A stretch of DNA of 64,000 bases from Eubacteriales bacterium (lineage in GTDB: Bacteria > Bacillota > Clostridia > Lachnospirales > Lachnospiraceae), in assembly GCA_030536995.1 (NCBI GenBank), contig JAUNOY010000004.1:101145-165144 (forward strand), read 5' to 3'. How positions within the stretch are numbered: position 1 is the stretch's first letter; each line of letters starts with the position of its first letter. A program made the translations under genes and the position numbers. Under the pieces are notes generated by a model. It was given only the letters and a program-made list of their open reading frames with translations. It had not been told where the DNA came from and searched no databases. Of this stretch, positions 16,822 to 25,817 are shown in pieces.

Positions 16822-17343
16822 ATGAGAGAGAAATTCATGTGGTACGTAATCCAGGTTCGCACAGGCACAGAGGAAAAAATCTGTATTCAGTGCAAGAAGA
16901 CAATACCGAAATCTATTATGGAGCATTGTTTCATACCTCATTATGAAGAAAAAAGAAAAATTCAGGGCAAATGGAAAACCCTGCAGCATGTGCTGTTTCC
17001 GGGTTATGTATTTGTCATTACAAATGAGATAGACAAACTCCGGGACAAACTGAAAAGTGTTATAGGAATGACGCGGCTCATTGGAAGCGGCGATGATGTG
17101 GTTCCCTTAACCGATCAGGAAATTGCGCTGTTGCTAAGCTTCGGCGGGGATAAACAACTGATTGAAATGTCGGAAGGTATTATTATAGGAGACAGGATTA
17201 TTATCAACAGCGGACCTCTCAAGGGCAAAGAAGGATATATCCGGAAAATAAACCGTCACAAACGGAAAGCCTGGCTGGAAATACCGTTTTTCGGTTCCAT
17301 GCAGACGGTACAGGTGGGATTGGAGATTGTGGAAAAAGGATAA
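16822..17343 (+). CDS. loaP: LoaP-type NusG paralog (transcription antiterminator)
   Basis: This is a specialised NusG relative of about 173 residues that binds elongating RNA polymerase and helps it through terminators in long polysaccharide operons. It has an N-terminal NGN domain starting MWYVIQVRTGTEEKIC, with VLFPGYVFV in the middle. A C-terminal KOW domain carries SGPLKGKEGYIRKINRHKRK. I start at the ATG at 16822. A start at 16837 (MWYV) is equally possible, while one at 16768 lies in the terminator. It is followed by the AT-rich 15-kb glycan operon, its likely target. Confidence 0.87.
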   Translation: MREKFMWYVIQVRTGTEEKICIQCKKTIPKSIMEHCFIPHYEEKRKIQGKWKTLQHVLFPGYVFVITNEIDKLRDKLKSVIGMTRLIGSGDDVVPLTDQEIALLLSFGGDKQLIEMSEGIIIGDRIIINSGPLKGKEGYIRKINRHKRKAWLEIPFFGSMQTVQVGLEIVEKG

Positions 17344-17366
17344 TCAAGAAGGGGAATGGAGAGAAA

Positions 17367-18180
17367 ATGTATAAGAAGGGTTCTGATAGTTGGTTGAAGC
17401 ATTGGGACTTTTATAGTATTGGATATGCTATGTCTGCAAGTGGCATTTATTCTGGCGTATGCATTGAGCGGATATGGAATTAATCCATTATTCCAGAATG
17501 GCATTGTTTTTATTAGTTCCATTGTATATTCTTTTATCCTATTATTGCGCGGGCTTTTTAGAAAAAAATTCTGCGCAATAATAAGATAAAAGAACAAAGA
17601 GATCAGATCGCTTTTGATTGTCACTACAATCATTAACTATGTCTCGTCTAGAAAGCTTTTCTTGAAACGTCTTATGGATATTGCAGGAGGTTTGGGTGTA
17701 TGCATTCTTACCGAAATTCTCTTTCTTTTTGTAGTGCCGGCAATTTACATAGAATCACTGGGCTCGGTCTTTTTTGTCCAGGAGCGCGTCGGCAAGAACG
17801 GAAAACTGTTTAAAATGTACAAATTTGGACTATGTACATGGATGTAGAAAAGCGTAAGGTAGAGTTTATGAAAGATAAAGCTTGGCGACGGGAAGATGTT
17901 TAAGCTAGATTTCTACTCACGTGTAATCGGTAATAGTATTTTACTCGATGGAACGAAAAAAGACGGAATTGGTGATTTTATCAGAAAGTATAGTATTGAT
18001 GAATTTCCACAGTTTTGGAATGGACTGAAAGGAATCTTTTATATAATGAGCGTAACCAAGAAGAACCTTGAATTTGCAAGGGTTTCTGTGGCTTAGTCGA
18101 ATCTCATTATGATGATTTTTCTGTTTAGAAGGTGCGAATAAGCCTGGGAATCGGTATGAGGCATGGTTTCTTGGATGCTT
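17367..18180 (+). pseudogene. Decayed undecaprenyl-phosphate sugar transferase
   Basis: This is a broken relative of the intact gene that follows. It opens with MYKKGSDSWLKHWDF (the intact gene has MYKKNSSGWVKH), then a frameshift continues as LQVAFILAYALSGYG. The middle sugar-nucleotide-like domain is missing. The transferase part resumes at 17614 with FLKRLMDIAGGLGV and QERVGKNGKLFKMYKF, frameshifts again, and continues at 17896 with LLDGTKKDGIGDFIRKY and SIDEFPQFWNGL before decaying near 18180. Several stops and shifts make it non-functional. It is probably a remnant of an earlier locus version or a duplication. Confidence 0.85.
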
Positions 18181-18230
18181 ATTTTTAACCTATAAAAGTA
18201 ATGAAAAATTATGATAAGAAGGTTCGACGT

Positions 18231-18268
18231 AGCCTATAAATATTCAAGAAAATGAATATTTATAGGCT
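18231..18268. repeat. Perfect 15-bp inverted repeat
   Basis: AGCCTATAAATATTC and its exact complement flank an 8-base loop, between the pseudogene and the priming transferase. Flanking CGAC/GTCG could extend the stem. No T-run follows, so it is not a standard terminator; it might be a site for LoaP action or an mRNA stabiliser. Confidence 0.6.
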
Positions 18269-18351
18269 AGTTGTCGTATAAAATCTTCTAACAATAGTCT
18301 TGGAGGGAATCAATAAAAAATATTTTTACTGAAGAGGGAGAATAACAAGAA

Positions 18352-19803
18352 ATGTATAAAAAGAATTCAAGTGGATGGGTGAAACATGTCGATTTTATTA
18401 TTTTAGATTTAGTATGTATTCAACTTGCGTTTTACCTATCGTATGTGTTTCGCCAGGGGGATTGGAATCCGTATGTGGTTCCGCTGTATCGAAACATGGC
18501 CATTTTCATTGTGTTGGCTGATCTTATCATTATTTTTATATTTGAGATATATAAAAGCGTACTAAGAAGGGGATATTATAAAGAATTTGCGGTTTCTATA
18601 AAACAGGCAATTATGCTGTTATTAATTTCAAGTTTATATTTAATTACGGTACAGGATGGTAATTCTTATTCTAGAGTTGTATTGTTTTCTATGGTGATAG
18701 TTTATGGAGGAATAACTTATAGCACACGCTTGCTATGGAAAATGGTTTTAAAATATCGTATGAAAAATAATGAAGATTCATCACTTGTAATTATTACATC
18801 GTCTCAAATAATGGAACAAGTGGTTTGTAATATTAAAGAAAAAAATTACAATATGTATAAAATTAGTGGTGTAATTGTGATAGATCAAGATATGTGTGGA
18901 ACAAGTATTGAAGGAATTCCAGTGCTTGCGAATGCTGATAATGCAGCCGAGTATCTTCTTCAAAATTGGGTAGATGAAGTATTTATTAATGTAGATGAAA
19001 GTGCGCTATATCCAAAAGAACTGATTGAAAGATGCTCGGAAATGGGACTTACAGTGCATTTAAATCTTGCAAAAGTGTCTGACAGTGCACTGGGAAAACA
19101 GTCTATTGGTAAAGTGGGTTCATATACGGTTTTGACAACAAGCATCAATGTTATGACGATGAGACAGGCATTTATAAAACGATCAATCGATATTCTAGCA
19201 GGGATTGTAGGATGCATTCTGACAGGAATTATATTGGTCTTTATCGCACCATTGATTTATATTAGTTCGCCAGGTCCAATTTTCTTTTCTCAGGAGCGTG
19301 TAGGAAAGAACGGAAAGTTGTTCAAGATGTATAAGTTCCGAAGTATGTACATGGATGCAGAAGAACGTAAAGCAGAATTGATGAAAGAAAACAAGATGAG
19401 TAATAATCTGATGTTTAAAATGGATTTTGATCCGAGAATTATTGGTAATAAAATTCTTCCAGACGGTACAAAGAAGACTGGAATTGGACAATTTATCAGA
19501 TCTACATCTTTGGATGAGTTTCCACAGTTCCTCAACGTGTTAGCTGGCCAAATGTCACTGGTGGGTTTCCGTCCAGCGCTGAAATCGGAATATGAAGAAT
19601 ATGATTACCATCATCGTGCGAGAATTGCCATGAAACCAGGAATTACTGGAATGTGGCAGGTGAGTGGACGAAGTGATATTACTGATTTTGAGGAAGTTGT
19701 TAGATTAGATACAGAGTATATTAGAAATTGGAGCATAGGATTGGATTTTAGAATTTTGTTAAAGACGGTAAAAACTGTGTTACATAGAGATGGATCGATG
19801 TAA
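18352..19803 (+). CDS. Undecaprenyl-phosphate sugar phosphotransferase (priming glycosyltransferase)
   Basis: This 483-residue membrane enzyme starts each repeat unit by placing a sugar-1-phosphate on undecaprenyl phosphate. Four hydrophobic segments fill about residues 15-130, a Rossmann-like cytosolic domain follows (VVCNIKEKNYNMYKISG, then WVDEVFINVDE), and the catalytic domain starts near residue 275 (RSIDILAGIVG). Signature motifs are QERVGKNGKLFKMYKFRSM, TSLDEFPQF, LVGFRPAL, MKPGITGMWQVSGRS and FEEVVRLDTEYI. A GAGGGAG ribosome site is visible. The sugar cannot be told from sequence. It is the intact counterpart of the upstream pseudogene. Confidence 0.95.
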   Translation: MYKKNSSGWVKHVDFIILDLVCIQLAFYLSYVFRQGDWNPYVVPLYRNMAIFIVLADLIIIFIFEIYKSVLRRGYYKEFAVSIKQAIMLLLISSLYLITVQDGNSYSRVVLFSMVIVYGGITYSTRLLWKMVLKYRMKNNEDSSLVIITSSQIMEQVVCNIKEKNYNMYKISGVIVIDQDMCGTSIEGIPVLANADNAAEYLLQNWVDEVFINVDESALYPKELIERCSEMGLTVHLNLAKVSDSALGKQSIGKVGSYTVLTTSINVMTMRQAFIKRSIDILAGIVGCILTGIILVFIAPLIYISSPGPIFFSQERVGKNGKLFKMYKFRSMYMDAEERKAELMKENKMSNNLMFKMDFDPRIIGNKILPDGTKKTGIGQFIRSTSLDEFPQFLNVLAGQMSLVGFRPALKSEYEEYDYHHRARIAMKPGITGMWQVSGRSDITDFEEVVRLDTEYIRNWSIGLDFRILLKTVKTVLHRDGSM

Positions 19804-19820
19804 AAGGAGTAAGAAACAAC

Positions 19821-22800
19821 ATGGAAATTGCAAAATACAGGAGATTAAAGAATTTATTTTTACAACAAAGTTATTTGGATGCATGGGAAGATTACCAGAG
19901 AAGTATTCGTAAAAATAGTTTTGCACAGTGGGATTTTGTTGTGTTGACTGCATCCAATGAAGCTCAGGCAGAATCCTTTGATCAGCAGATTGCGTGGAGA
20001 AAAGAAAAAAATGTACTTCCAAAGAATACAAAGTTTCTCGTGATTCCAGATCCAGCAGGAAAGCGAATTGGTTCTGGTGGAGCAACTTTACAGGTATTAC
20101 GTATGCTGTCTGAACAGGAAGGATTCCATGGGGATTTTCATAACAAACGTGTGCTTGTTATTCATTCTGGAGGAGATAGTAAACGTGTACCACAGTATTC
20201 TGTATGTGGTAAACTTTTCTCTCCCGTTCCAAGAGAATTGCCAGATGGAAGAACATCTACCTTGTTTGATGAATTTTTAATTGGAATGGCAGGTGTCCCA
20301 TCTCGTTTTAAAGAGGGAATGTTAATTTTATCAGGAGATGTATTACTGTTATTTAATCCGCTTCAAATTGATGCTTCTTTTGAAGGGGCAGCAGCAATCT
20401 CTATGAAATCCCCAGTGGAGATTGGAAAAGATCACGGAGTCTTTTTGAATGATGGAACAGACCATGTGCAGAAGTTTTTACATAAACAGACAGTGGAAAC
20501 ATTGACAGAGATGGGGGCTGTTAATGGAGAAGGTAACGTAGATTTGGATACAGGAGCGGTGCTTTGCAGTTCGGAACTGTTAGAAGCATTATTTTCTTTG
20601 ATTGCAGAAAATGGAGAGATTCAGGAAGAAAAGTATGCACAGTTTGTAAATGAACGTTCTCGAATTAGCTTTTATGGGGATTTTTTATATCCATTGGCAA
20701 AAGACTCTACATTGGAACAGTTTTACAAAGAACAACCAGAAGGAAGCTTTTGTGAAGAATTATTGGAATGTAGAACAAAAATTTGGAATGTACTACACGA
20801 GTTTCCAATGAAACTGATCTGTTTGTCTCCGGCGGAGTTTATCCATTTTGGTACCACAAGAGAATTGAGACAACTATTGACCGAAGAAATCAATGACTAT
20901 GAATTCTTAGATTGGAAATCCGTGGTATGTGCAAATTGTGAAGTGGAAGGCATAGCTTTACACAAAGCGTTGTTAGAAGAGAATGTAACTGTAGAAGATG
21001 GTTGTTATATTGAAAGTAGCATGCTAAAAGGCAAAACAATTATCCATCAAGGAGCAGTTGTGAGCAATCTGTGCTTAGAGGATGCAGAAGTTCCAGAGAA
21101 TACGGTGTTGCACGCAGTTAAGTTACGTGATACAGAGAAGCATCTTGTGCGTATCTATGGTGTTTATGATAATCCAAAGAATACTTTGGAGAATAAAGGG
21201 TCATTTTTAACAGGAAACTTGGGAACATTGATTGAAAAGGCCAGTATTACGCCAGAAGACTTGTGGGAAGATTATGAGCATTATTTATGGAATGCAAAGC
21301 TGTACCCTGCAAAAGACATACAGGCAGAGGCTGTTAATGCAGCTCTTGTTTTGGTAAAAATTATAGAAGGAACTGCGACAAAAGATGAAATTCAAGCATG
21401 GAAGCTCGAAAAACGATATAGCTTGCAGGAATCCTTCCTTCTTGGAAATACAACATGTTTTATTGAGTGGGAAAACGAACTTGAGAACCAGATTTTAGTA
21501 GAAAAGTTTCTGGAAAGATTATTTGCAGGAGAAAATTATATTTCGGCATTGAAAATATTTGGTGAAAAAGAAATTAATGAACGACAGTATGAAATCTTAA
21601 TGGAAAAATTAGAGACCATGGAGTTCTCACAAAAAATTCGTGTATTATATGCGGTTTCACGTTCTATGAAATATCAGTCTGCTGTATTCCATGGTATGGG
21701 ATATGATGTGATTGAAAAACGGTGTTTTGATACAATTCAGGAAGAAGTATGTGGAAATTCAGAGTTCATTGGTGATGCAGAGCATCGTATTGTAAAGGAT
21801 GATGTAAAGGTAACACTTCCAGTTCGTGTGAATTGGGGGGGAGGATGGACAGATACTCCACCATATTGTAACGAAAAAGGTGGAGTAGTCTTAAATGTTG
21901 CAATTCTTTTAAAAGGTGAGAAACAGATAGAGGTAGAAGTACGTAGATTGGATGAGCTGCACATTGAGTTTGCAAGCTTAGATTTTGATGCTTATGGAAA
22001 GGTAACTACAGTAGAAGAAATTCAAGATTGTCATAATCCATACGATTCTTTTGCACTTCATAAAACAGCATTGATCGCCTGTGGTGTGATTCCAAAGACG
22101 GGAGAAGCAAACCTACAGGAGATTTTGAAACGACTTGGTGGCGGAATCTACTTATCTACAAGAGTATGCAATGTGCCAAAGGGATCTGGTCTTGGGACAA
22201 GCAGTATCTTATCAGGAGCAGCAGTCAAGGCAATTGGAGAATTTTTAGGACAAGCGTGGTCGAATGAAATCTTGTATGAAAAAGTACTTCATTTGGAACA
22301 GATTATGAGTACCGGTGGTGGATGGCAGGATCAGGTCGGCGGCCTAACCCCAGGAATTAAATATATTACAACAAAGCCAGGAATGGAGCAGCATATCAAA
22401 GTGGAATATGTAAATTTAGATGAAGAAACAAGAGAAGAATTACAGGAACGTTTTGCGTTGATCTACACAGGTCAGAGAAGACTTGCAAGAAATCTTCTTC
22501 GTTATGTTATTGGTGGATATATTGGAGGTAAACCAGAGTCTGTAAAAGCTTTGGAAGAGATGAAACACCTAGCTGTATTAATGAGATATGAGTTAGAGCA
22601 AGGAAGAATTGATGAATTTGCAAAACTTCTAAACCAGCATTGGGAAGTGTCTAAAAAGTTAGATGCTGGAACTACCAACACTTGTATCGACCAGATTTTT
22701 GAAGCTTGTGAGGATCTCATTGATGGGAAGTTTATTGCCGGAGCTGGAGGCGGTGGATTCCTTCAGGTGATTTTGAAAAAAGGTGTAAGCAAAGAAGCTT

Positions 22801-22871
22801 TGAGAAACCGACTGCGCAATGTATTCCAGGATTCAGGGGTTGATGTGTGGGAAACAGAGTTTTTGTGGTAA
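19821..22871 (+). CDS. fkp: Bifunctional L-fucokinase / fucose-1-phosphate guanylyltransferase
   Basis: At 1016 residues this is close to Bacteroides Fkp (about 950), which makes GDP-L-fucose from free L-fucose by phosphorylation and then guanylyl transfer. The N-terminal pyrophosphorylase domain carries DPAGKRIGSGGATLQVL near residue 80 and HSGGDSKRVPQYS. A left-handed beta-helix-like linker follows. The C-terminal GHMP kinase has VNWGGGWTDTPPY near 667, PKGSGLGTSSILSGAA near 786 and AGAGGGGF near the end. The sugar could be a relative such as D-arabinose. Position in the capsule operon suggests that the activated sugar enters the polymer. The ribosome site is AAAGGAG. Confidence 0.9.
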   Translation: MEIAKYRRLKNLFLQQSYLDAWEDYQRSIRKNSFAQWDFVVLTASNEAQAESFDQQIAWRKEKNVLPKNTKFLVIPDPAGKRIGSGGATLQVLRMLSEQEGFHGDFHNKRVLVIHSGGDSKRVPQYSVCGKLFSPVPRELPDGRTSTLFDEFLIGMAGVPSRFKEGMLILSGDVLLLFNPLQIDASFEGAAAISMKSPVEIGKDHGVFLNDGTDHVQKFLHKQTVETLTEMGAVNGEGNVDLDTGAVLCSSELLEALFSLIAENGEIQEEKYAQFVNERSRISFYGDFLYPLAKDSTLEQFYKEQPEGSFCEELLECRTKIWNVLHEFPMKLICLSPAEFIHFGTTRELRQLLTEEINDYEFLDWKSVVCANCEVEGIALHKALLEENVTVEDGCYIESSMLKGKTIIHQGAVVSNLCLEDAEVPENTVLHAVKLRDTEKHLVRIYGVYDNPKNTLENKGSFLTGNLGTLIEKASITPEDLWEDYEHYLWNAKLYPAKDIQAEAVNAALVLVKIIEGTATKDEIQAWKLEKRYSLQESFLLGNTTCFIEWENELENQILVEKFLERLFAGENYISALKIFGEKEINERQYEILMEKLETMEFSQKIRVLYAVSRSMKYQSAVFHGMGYDVIEKRCFDTIQEEVCGNSEFIGDAEHRIVKDDVKVTLPVRVNWGGGWTDTPPYCNEKGGVVLNVAILLKGEKQIEVEVRRLDELHIEFASLDFDAYGKVTTVEEIQDCHNPYDSFALHKTALIACGVIPKTGEANLQEILKRLGGGIYLSTRVCNVPKGSGLGTSSILSGAAVKAIGEFLGQAWSNEILYEKVLHLEQIMSTGGGWQDQVGGLTPGIKYITTKPGMEQHIKVEYVNLDEETREELQERFALIYTGQRRLARNLLRYVIGGYIGGKPESVKALEEMKHLAVLMRYELEQGRIDEFAKLLNQHWEVSKKLDAGTTNTCIDQIFEACEDLIDGKFIAGAGGGGFLQVILKKGVSKEALRNRLRNVFQDSGVDVWETEFLW

Positions 22872-22937
22872 GAACTATCATGTATAGTAAAAGAAAATCA
22901 AAAGAACAGGGATAGAAAGTGGAAAGGAACTTGTGAT

Positions 22938-23744
22938 ATGGCAGAGGAGCAAAAAAACAATTATCAGAGAAAAGTGGATAAATCTCTTATCCCCACCTGT
23001 AATATCATGGGAGTGAATATTGCGGCAATCAATATGAAATGGCTACTGGAATATCTGGAGAAAAATCTGCCAGATATCAAAGGCGATTATATCTGTGTAT
23101 CGAATGTCCATACCACAGTGACCAGTTATGATAGTGCTTCTTATTGTGCAATACAAAACGGAGGGATTATGGCAATCCCGGATGGTGGACCATTATCCAG
23201 TGTAGGGCGGAAACGTGGACATCAAGAAATGGAACGCACAACCGGACCGAGTTTGATGGGAGAAATCTTTCAAATTTCAGCGGAAAAGGGATATCGCCAT
23301 TACTTTTATGGTAGTACAGAAGAAACCTTAGCATTACTTGAGAAGAAATTGAAAGAGAATTATCCGGGAATCCAAATTGCCGGAATGTATAGTCCCCCGT
23401 TTCGAGTTCTGACAGAAGAAGAGGACAGGCAGATTGTAGAAAATATCAATTTTGCGAATGTAGATTTTGTATGGATTGGTCTTGGCGCTCCGAAGCAAGA
23501 AAAATGGATGGCAGCACACCAGGGAAAAGTCAATGGGCTGATGATAGGTGTAGGCGCAGGGTTTGATTATTACGCAGGAAATATTAAACGAGCACCTATG
23601 TGGATGCAGAAATGTAATCTGGAGTGGTTGTATCGGTTGATGCAGGATCCAAAGAGATTGTTTAAAAGATACTTATATACAAATATGAAGTTTATATGGA
23701 ATACTATTATTAGGGGAAAGAGAGGTAATGACTGTGGGCAATAA
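22938..23744 (+). CDS. WecG/TagA/CpsF-family glycosyltransferase
   Basis: This 268-residue GT26-type enzyme adds the second sugar (N-acetylmannosamine-type in known members) to the lipid-linked primer. Family motifs: TSYDSASYCAIQNGG near the start, IPDGGPLSSVGR, YRHYFYGSTEETL, DFVWIGLGAPKQEKWM and GVGAGFDYYAGNIKRAPMWM. The C-terminus is basic and likely membrane-associated. It overlaps the next gene by 17 bases. Confidence 0.93.
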   Translation: MAEEQKNNYQRKVDKSLIPTCNIMGVNIAAINMKWLLEYLEKNLPDIKGDYICVSNVHTTVTSYDSASYCAIQNGGIMAIPDGGPLSSVGRKRGHQEMERTTGPSLMGEIFQISAEKGYRHYFYGSTEETLALLEKKLKENYPGIQIAGMYSPPFRVLTEEEDRQIVENINFANVDFVWIGLGAPKQEKWMAAHQGKVNGLMIGVGAGFDYYAGNIKRAPMWMQKCNLEWLYRLMQDPKRLFKRYLYTNMKFIWNTIIRGKRGNDCGQ

Positions 23745-24897
23745 AAAAAAGAATATTTTGATTGTACATAATTATTACCAGATTCCTGGTGGTGAAGATA
23801 CGGTTGTTGCCAATGAAAAGAAAATGCTTGAGAAGCAAGGACATAAAGTAATTTTATACAGCCGTAATAATGCGGAATTGAAGCAAATGTCAAAGCTGCA
23901 GAAAATTTTTCTTCCAATTACAACGGTGTTTAATCCAAGAACATACAGAGACGTCAAGAAGTTGATAAGAGAAGAGAATATAGAAGTTGTTCATATTCAT
24001 AATACGCTTAATTTGGTGAGTCCAGCAGTCTATTATGCTGCGAGACGTATGAAAGTGCCAGTGATTCAGACTATCCATAATTTTCGGTTACTTTGCCCTG
24101 GGGCAACTTTTTATAGAGATGGGCATATTTGTGAAGATTGTGTAGAACATGGTTTGAAATGTGCAGTAAAACACAGTTGCTATCGAGGAAGTAAAATTCA
24201 GACATTGGCATGTGTGCTTAGTACAGTATTTCATCAGATGATAGGGATTTACGGAAAAATTAATTATATTTGCCTGACTGATTTTAATAAGAAAAAACTA
24301 TTGGAATTAAAGCAAATTAAACCGGAGCGAGTATTTATAAAGCCTAATTTTGTTGAAAGCAAAAACGAATATGTTCCAGAGAAAGATAGAAAAAATCAAT
24401 TTGTCTTTGTAGGAAGATTAGATAAGCTAAAAGGAATAGATTTTCTTTTTGAAGCGTGGAAAGTGATGGGAGAGGAAGCTCCGAAGTTAATTGTTTGTGG
24501 TACGGGGCCAATGAAAGAATGGTGTGAGATATTCATTAGAGAAAATTTTGTGAATATTGAAATGTATGGATTTGTGCCTAATGATGAAGCTCTAAAAATA
24601 ATAGCAAATAGCCGGGCACTTGTATTGCCCACTCAGTGCTATGAAGGATTTCCGATGAGCATCGTGGAAGCATTTAGTGTCGGAACTCCTGTTATTTGTT
24701 CTGATCTTGGAAACGCTGGAAGTGTTGTTGAAGAGGGGGTTACGGGATATAAGTTCATGGCTAACTCAGTAGATGGGATTATCTGTGCAGTCGAAAAATG
24801 TCATGGATTATGTAGCCAGACAAAGATAGTATATCAAGAAAACTATTCAGCAGAGAAAAACTATGAATTGATCAGTAGTATCTACAAAGTTATATAG
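23728..24897 (+). CDS. GT4-family glycosyltransferase
   Basis: This 389-residue GT-B retaining glycosyltransferase starts with ILIVHNYYQIPGGEDTVV, a common GT4 beginning. A cysteine-rich insert (CEDCVEHGLKCAVKHSC) follows, as in several capsule transferases. The donor domain has FVFVGRLDKLKGIDFL and the E-x7-E motif in CYEGFPMSIVEAFSVG. It acts on the cytosolic side of the membrane. The start overlaps the previous gene and has AGAGAGG before the ATG. Donor and acceptor are unknown. Confidence 0.92.
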   Translation: MTVGNKKKNILIVHNYYQIPGGEDTVVANEKKMLEKQGHKVILYSRNNAELKQMSKLQKIFLPITTVFNPRTYRDVKKLIREENIEVVHIHNTLNLVSPAVYYAARRMKVPVIQTIHNFRLLCPGATFYRDGHICEDCVEHGLKCAVKHSCYRGSKIQTLACVLSTVFHQMIGIYGKINYICLTDFNKKKLLELKQIKPERVFIKPNFVESKNEYVPEKDRKNQFVFVGRLDKLKGIDFLFEAWKVMGEEAPKLIVCGTGPMKEWCEIFIRENFVNIEMYGFVPNDEALKIIANSRALVLPTQCYEGFPMSIVEAFSVGTPVICSDLGNAGSVVEEGVTGYKFMANSVDGIICAVEKCHGLCSQTKIVYQENYSAEKNYELISSIYKVI

Positions 24898-24913
24898 GTG
24901 AGAGGGATTGTAA

Positions 24914-25804
24914 ATGCGAGATTCAAATATTGTTTCACAGGTCGTGAAAATTGAAACTAGTGATAAAAAGAAAGCTACACATTTTGCACTTTGTAATGGA
25001 TATTATTTACGATATTTAATTGATTTGAATGGTGGCGCAAGACGACTGAGTAAAAATATTTCTACATATTCAAAGAAATTAAGTTTACTAATGTACTTTA
25101 TAGATATTATTCCGTTTTCACTGTTGAAAAGTATGAAGCTTGGATATTTTGTGAAGGCAGAACTTAATTCAGAAGTGGAAACATGTAGGAGAAATACTCA
25201 AAAAAAATATTGGAACATGATTGTTGGAACATATGATGAAAAACAAAAAATAGTTCTTCAATGTTTCAATACTTCAGGAAATGCAGATTTTATTAAAGTT
25301 GGAAATGCGGCTACAGAAAAAGAAATGAATGCAGAGATTTCTTTCTTACAACAAGAGAGAGCGTATTTGACATTTGACATTCCACAATTATTAGGTAGCG
25401 TCAGCAGAGCAGACGGAGCAACCTTCAATATTCAGATAACGAGGGAATTTATTGGTAGCAAGGTAGAGCCTGTATTGACACAGGAAATTGTGGACATCTA
25501 CAAAGAATTGTCAAAGGATACAAAGAATGGATTGGAATTTTCGCATGGAGATTTTGCTCCCTGGAATTTGAAAAAAAATGGTGTTGAGTTCATACTGTTT
25601 GACTGGGAACATTGTGGTTATAGGATGCCGGGGTTTGATTTGATGCATTATGCAACTATTGTGCAACAGGTGTTAAACAGTATGAAGATTTCGGAAGCAT
25701 TTGATGCTGGCCTAAAGGAAATTCAGCAGTTTCTACCTGATTTTTATATAGAAAAAAAGGTTTTTTTAGCAGAGTTTGAAAAGCTAAGAATTCAAATCAG
25801 TTGA
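24914..25804 (+). CDS. APH/choline-kinase-fold phosphotransferase
   Basis: This 296-residue protein has its kinase signature near the C-terminus: FSHGDFAPWNLKKNG (the HGD-x4-N catalytic loop) and LFDWEHCGYRMPGFD (the metal-binding Asp). The N-terminal half has the looser look of a nucleotide lobe (FNTSGNADFIKVG). It is not a drug-resistance gene by context: it lies inside the glycan operon, 13 bases before a nucleotidyltransferase/kinase fusion. It may phosphorylate a sugar or other building block for the polymer. Substrate unknown. Confidence 0.78.
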   Translation: MRDSNIVSQVVKIETSDKKKATHFALCNGYYLRYLIDLNGGARRLSKNISTYSKKLSLLMYFIDIIPFSLLKSMKLGYFVKAELNSEVETCRRNTQKKYWNMIVGTYDEKQKIVLQCFNTSGNADFIKVGNAATEKEMNAEISFLQQERAYLTFDIPQLLGSVSRADGATFNIQITREFIGSKVEPVLTQEIVDIYKELSKDTKNGLEFSHGDFAPWNLKKNGVEFILFDWEHCGYRMPGFDLMHYATIVQQVLNSMKISEAFDAGLKEIQQFLPDFYIEKKVFLAEFEKLRIQIS

Positions 25805-25817
25805 GGAGAGTAAAGTA

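Noticed and set aside
24914-25804. Aminoglycoside resistance kinase
   Set aside because: The APH-fold motif is present, but the gene is within a polysaccharide operon and lacks close resemblance to resistance enzymes.
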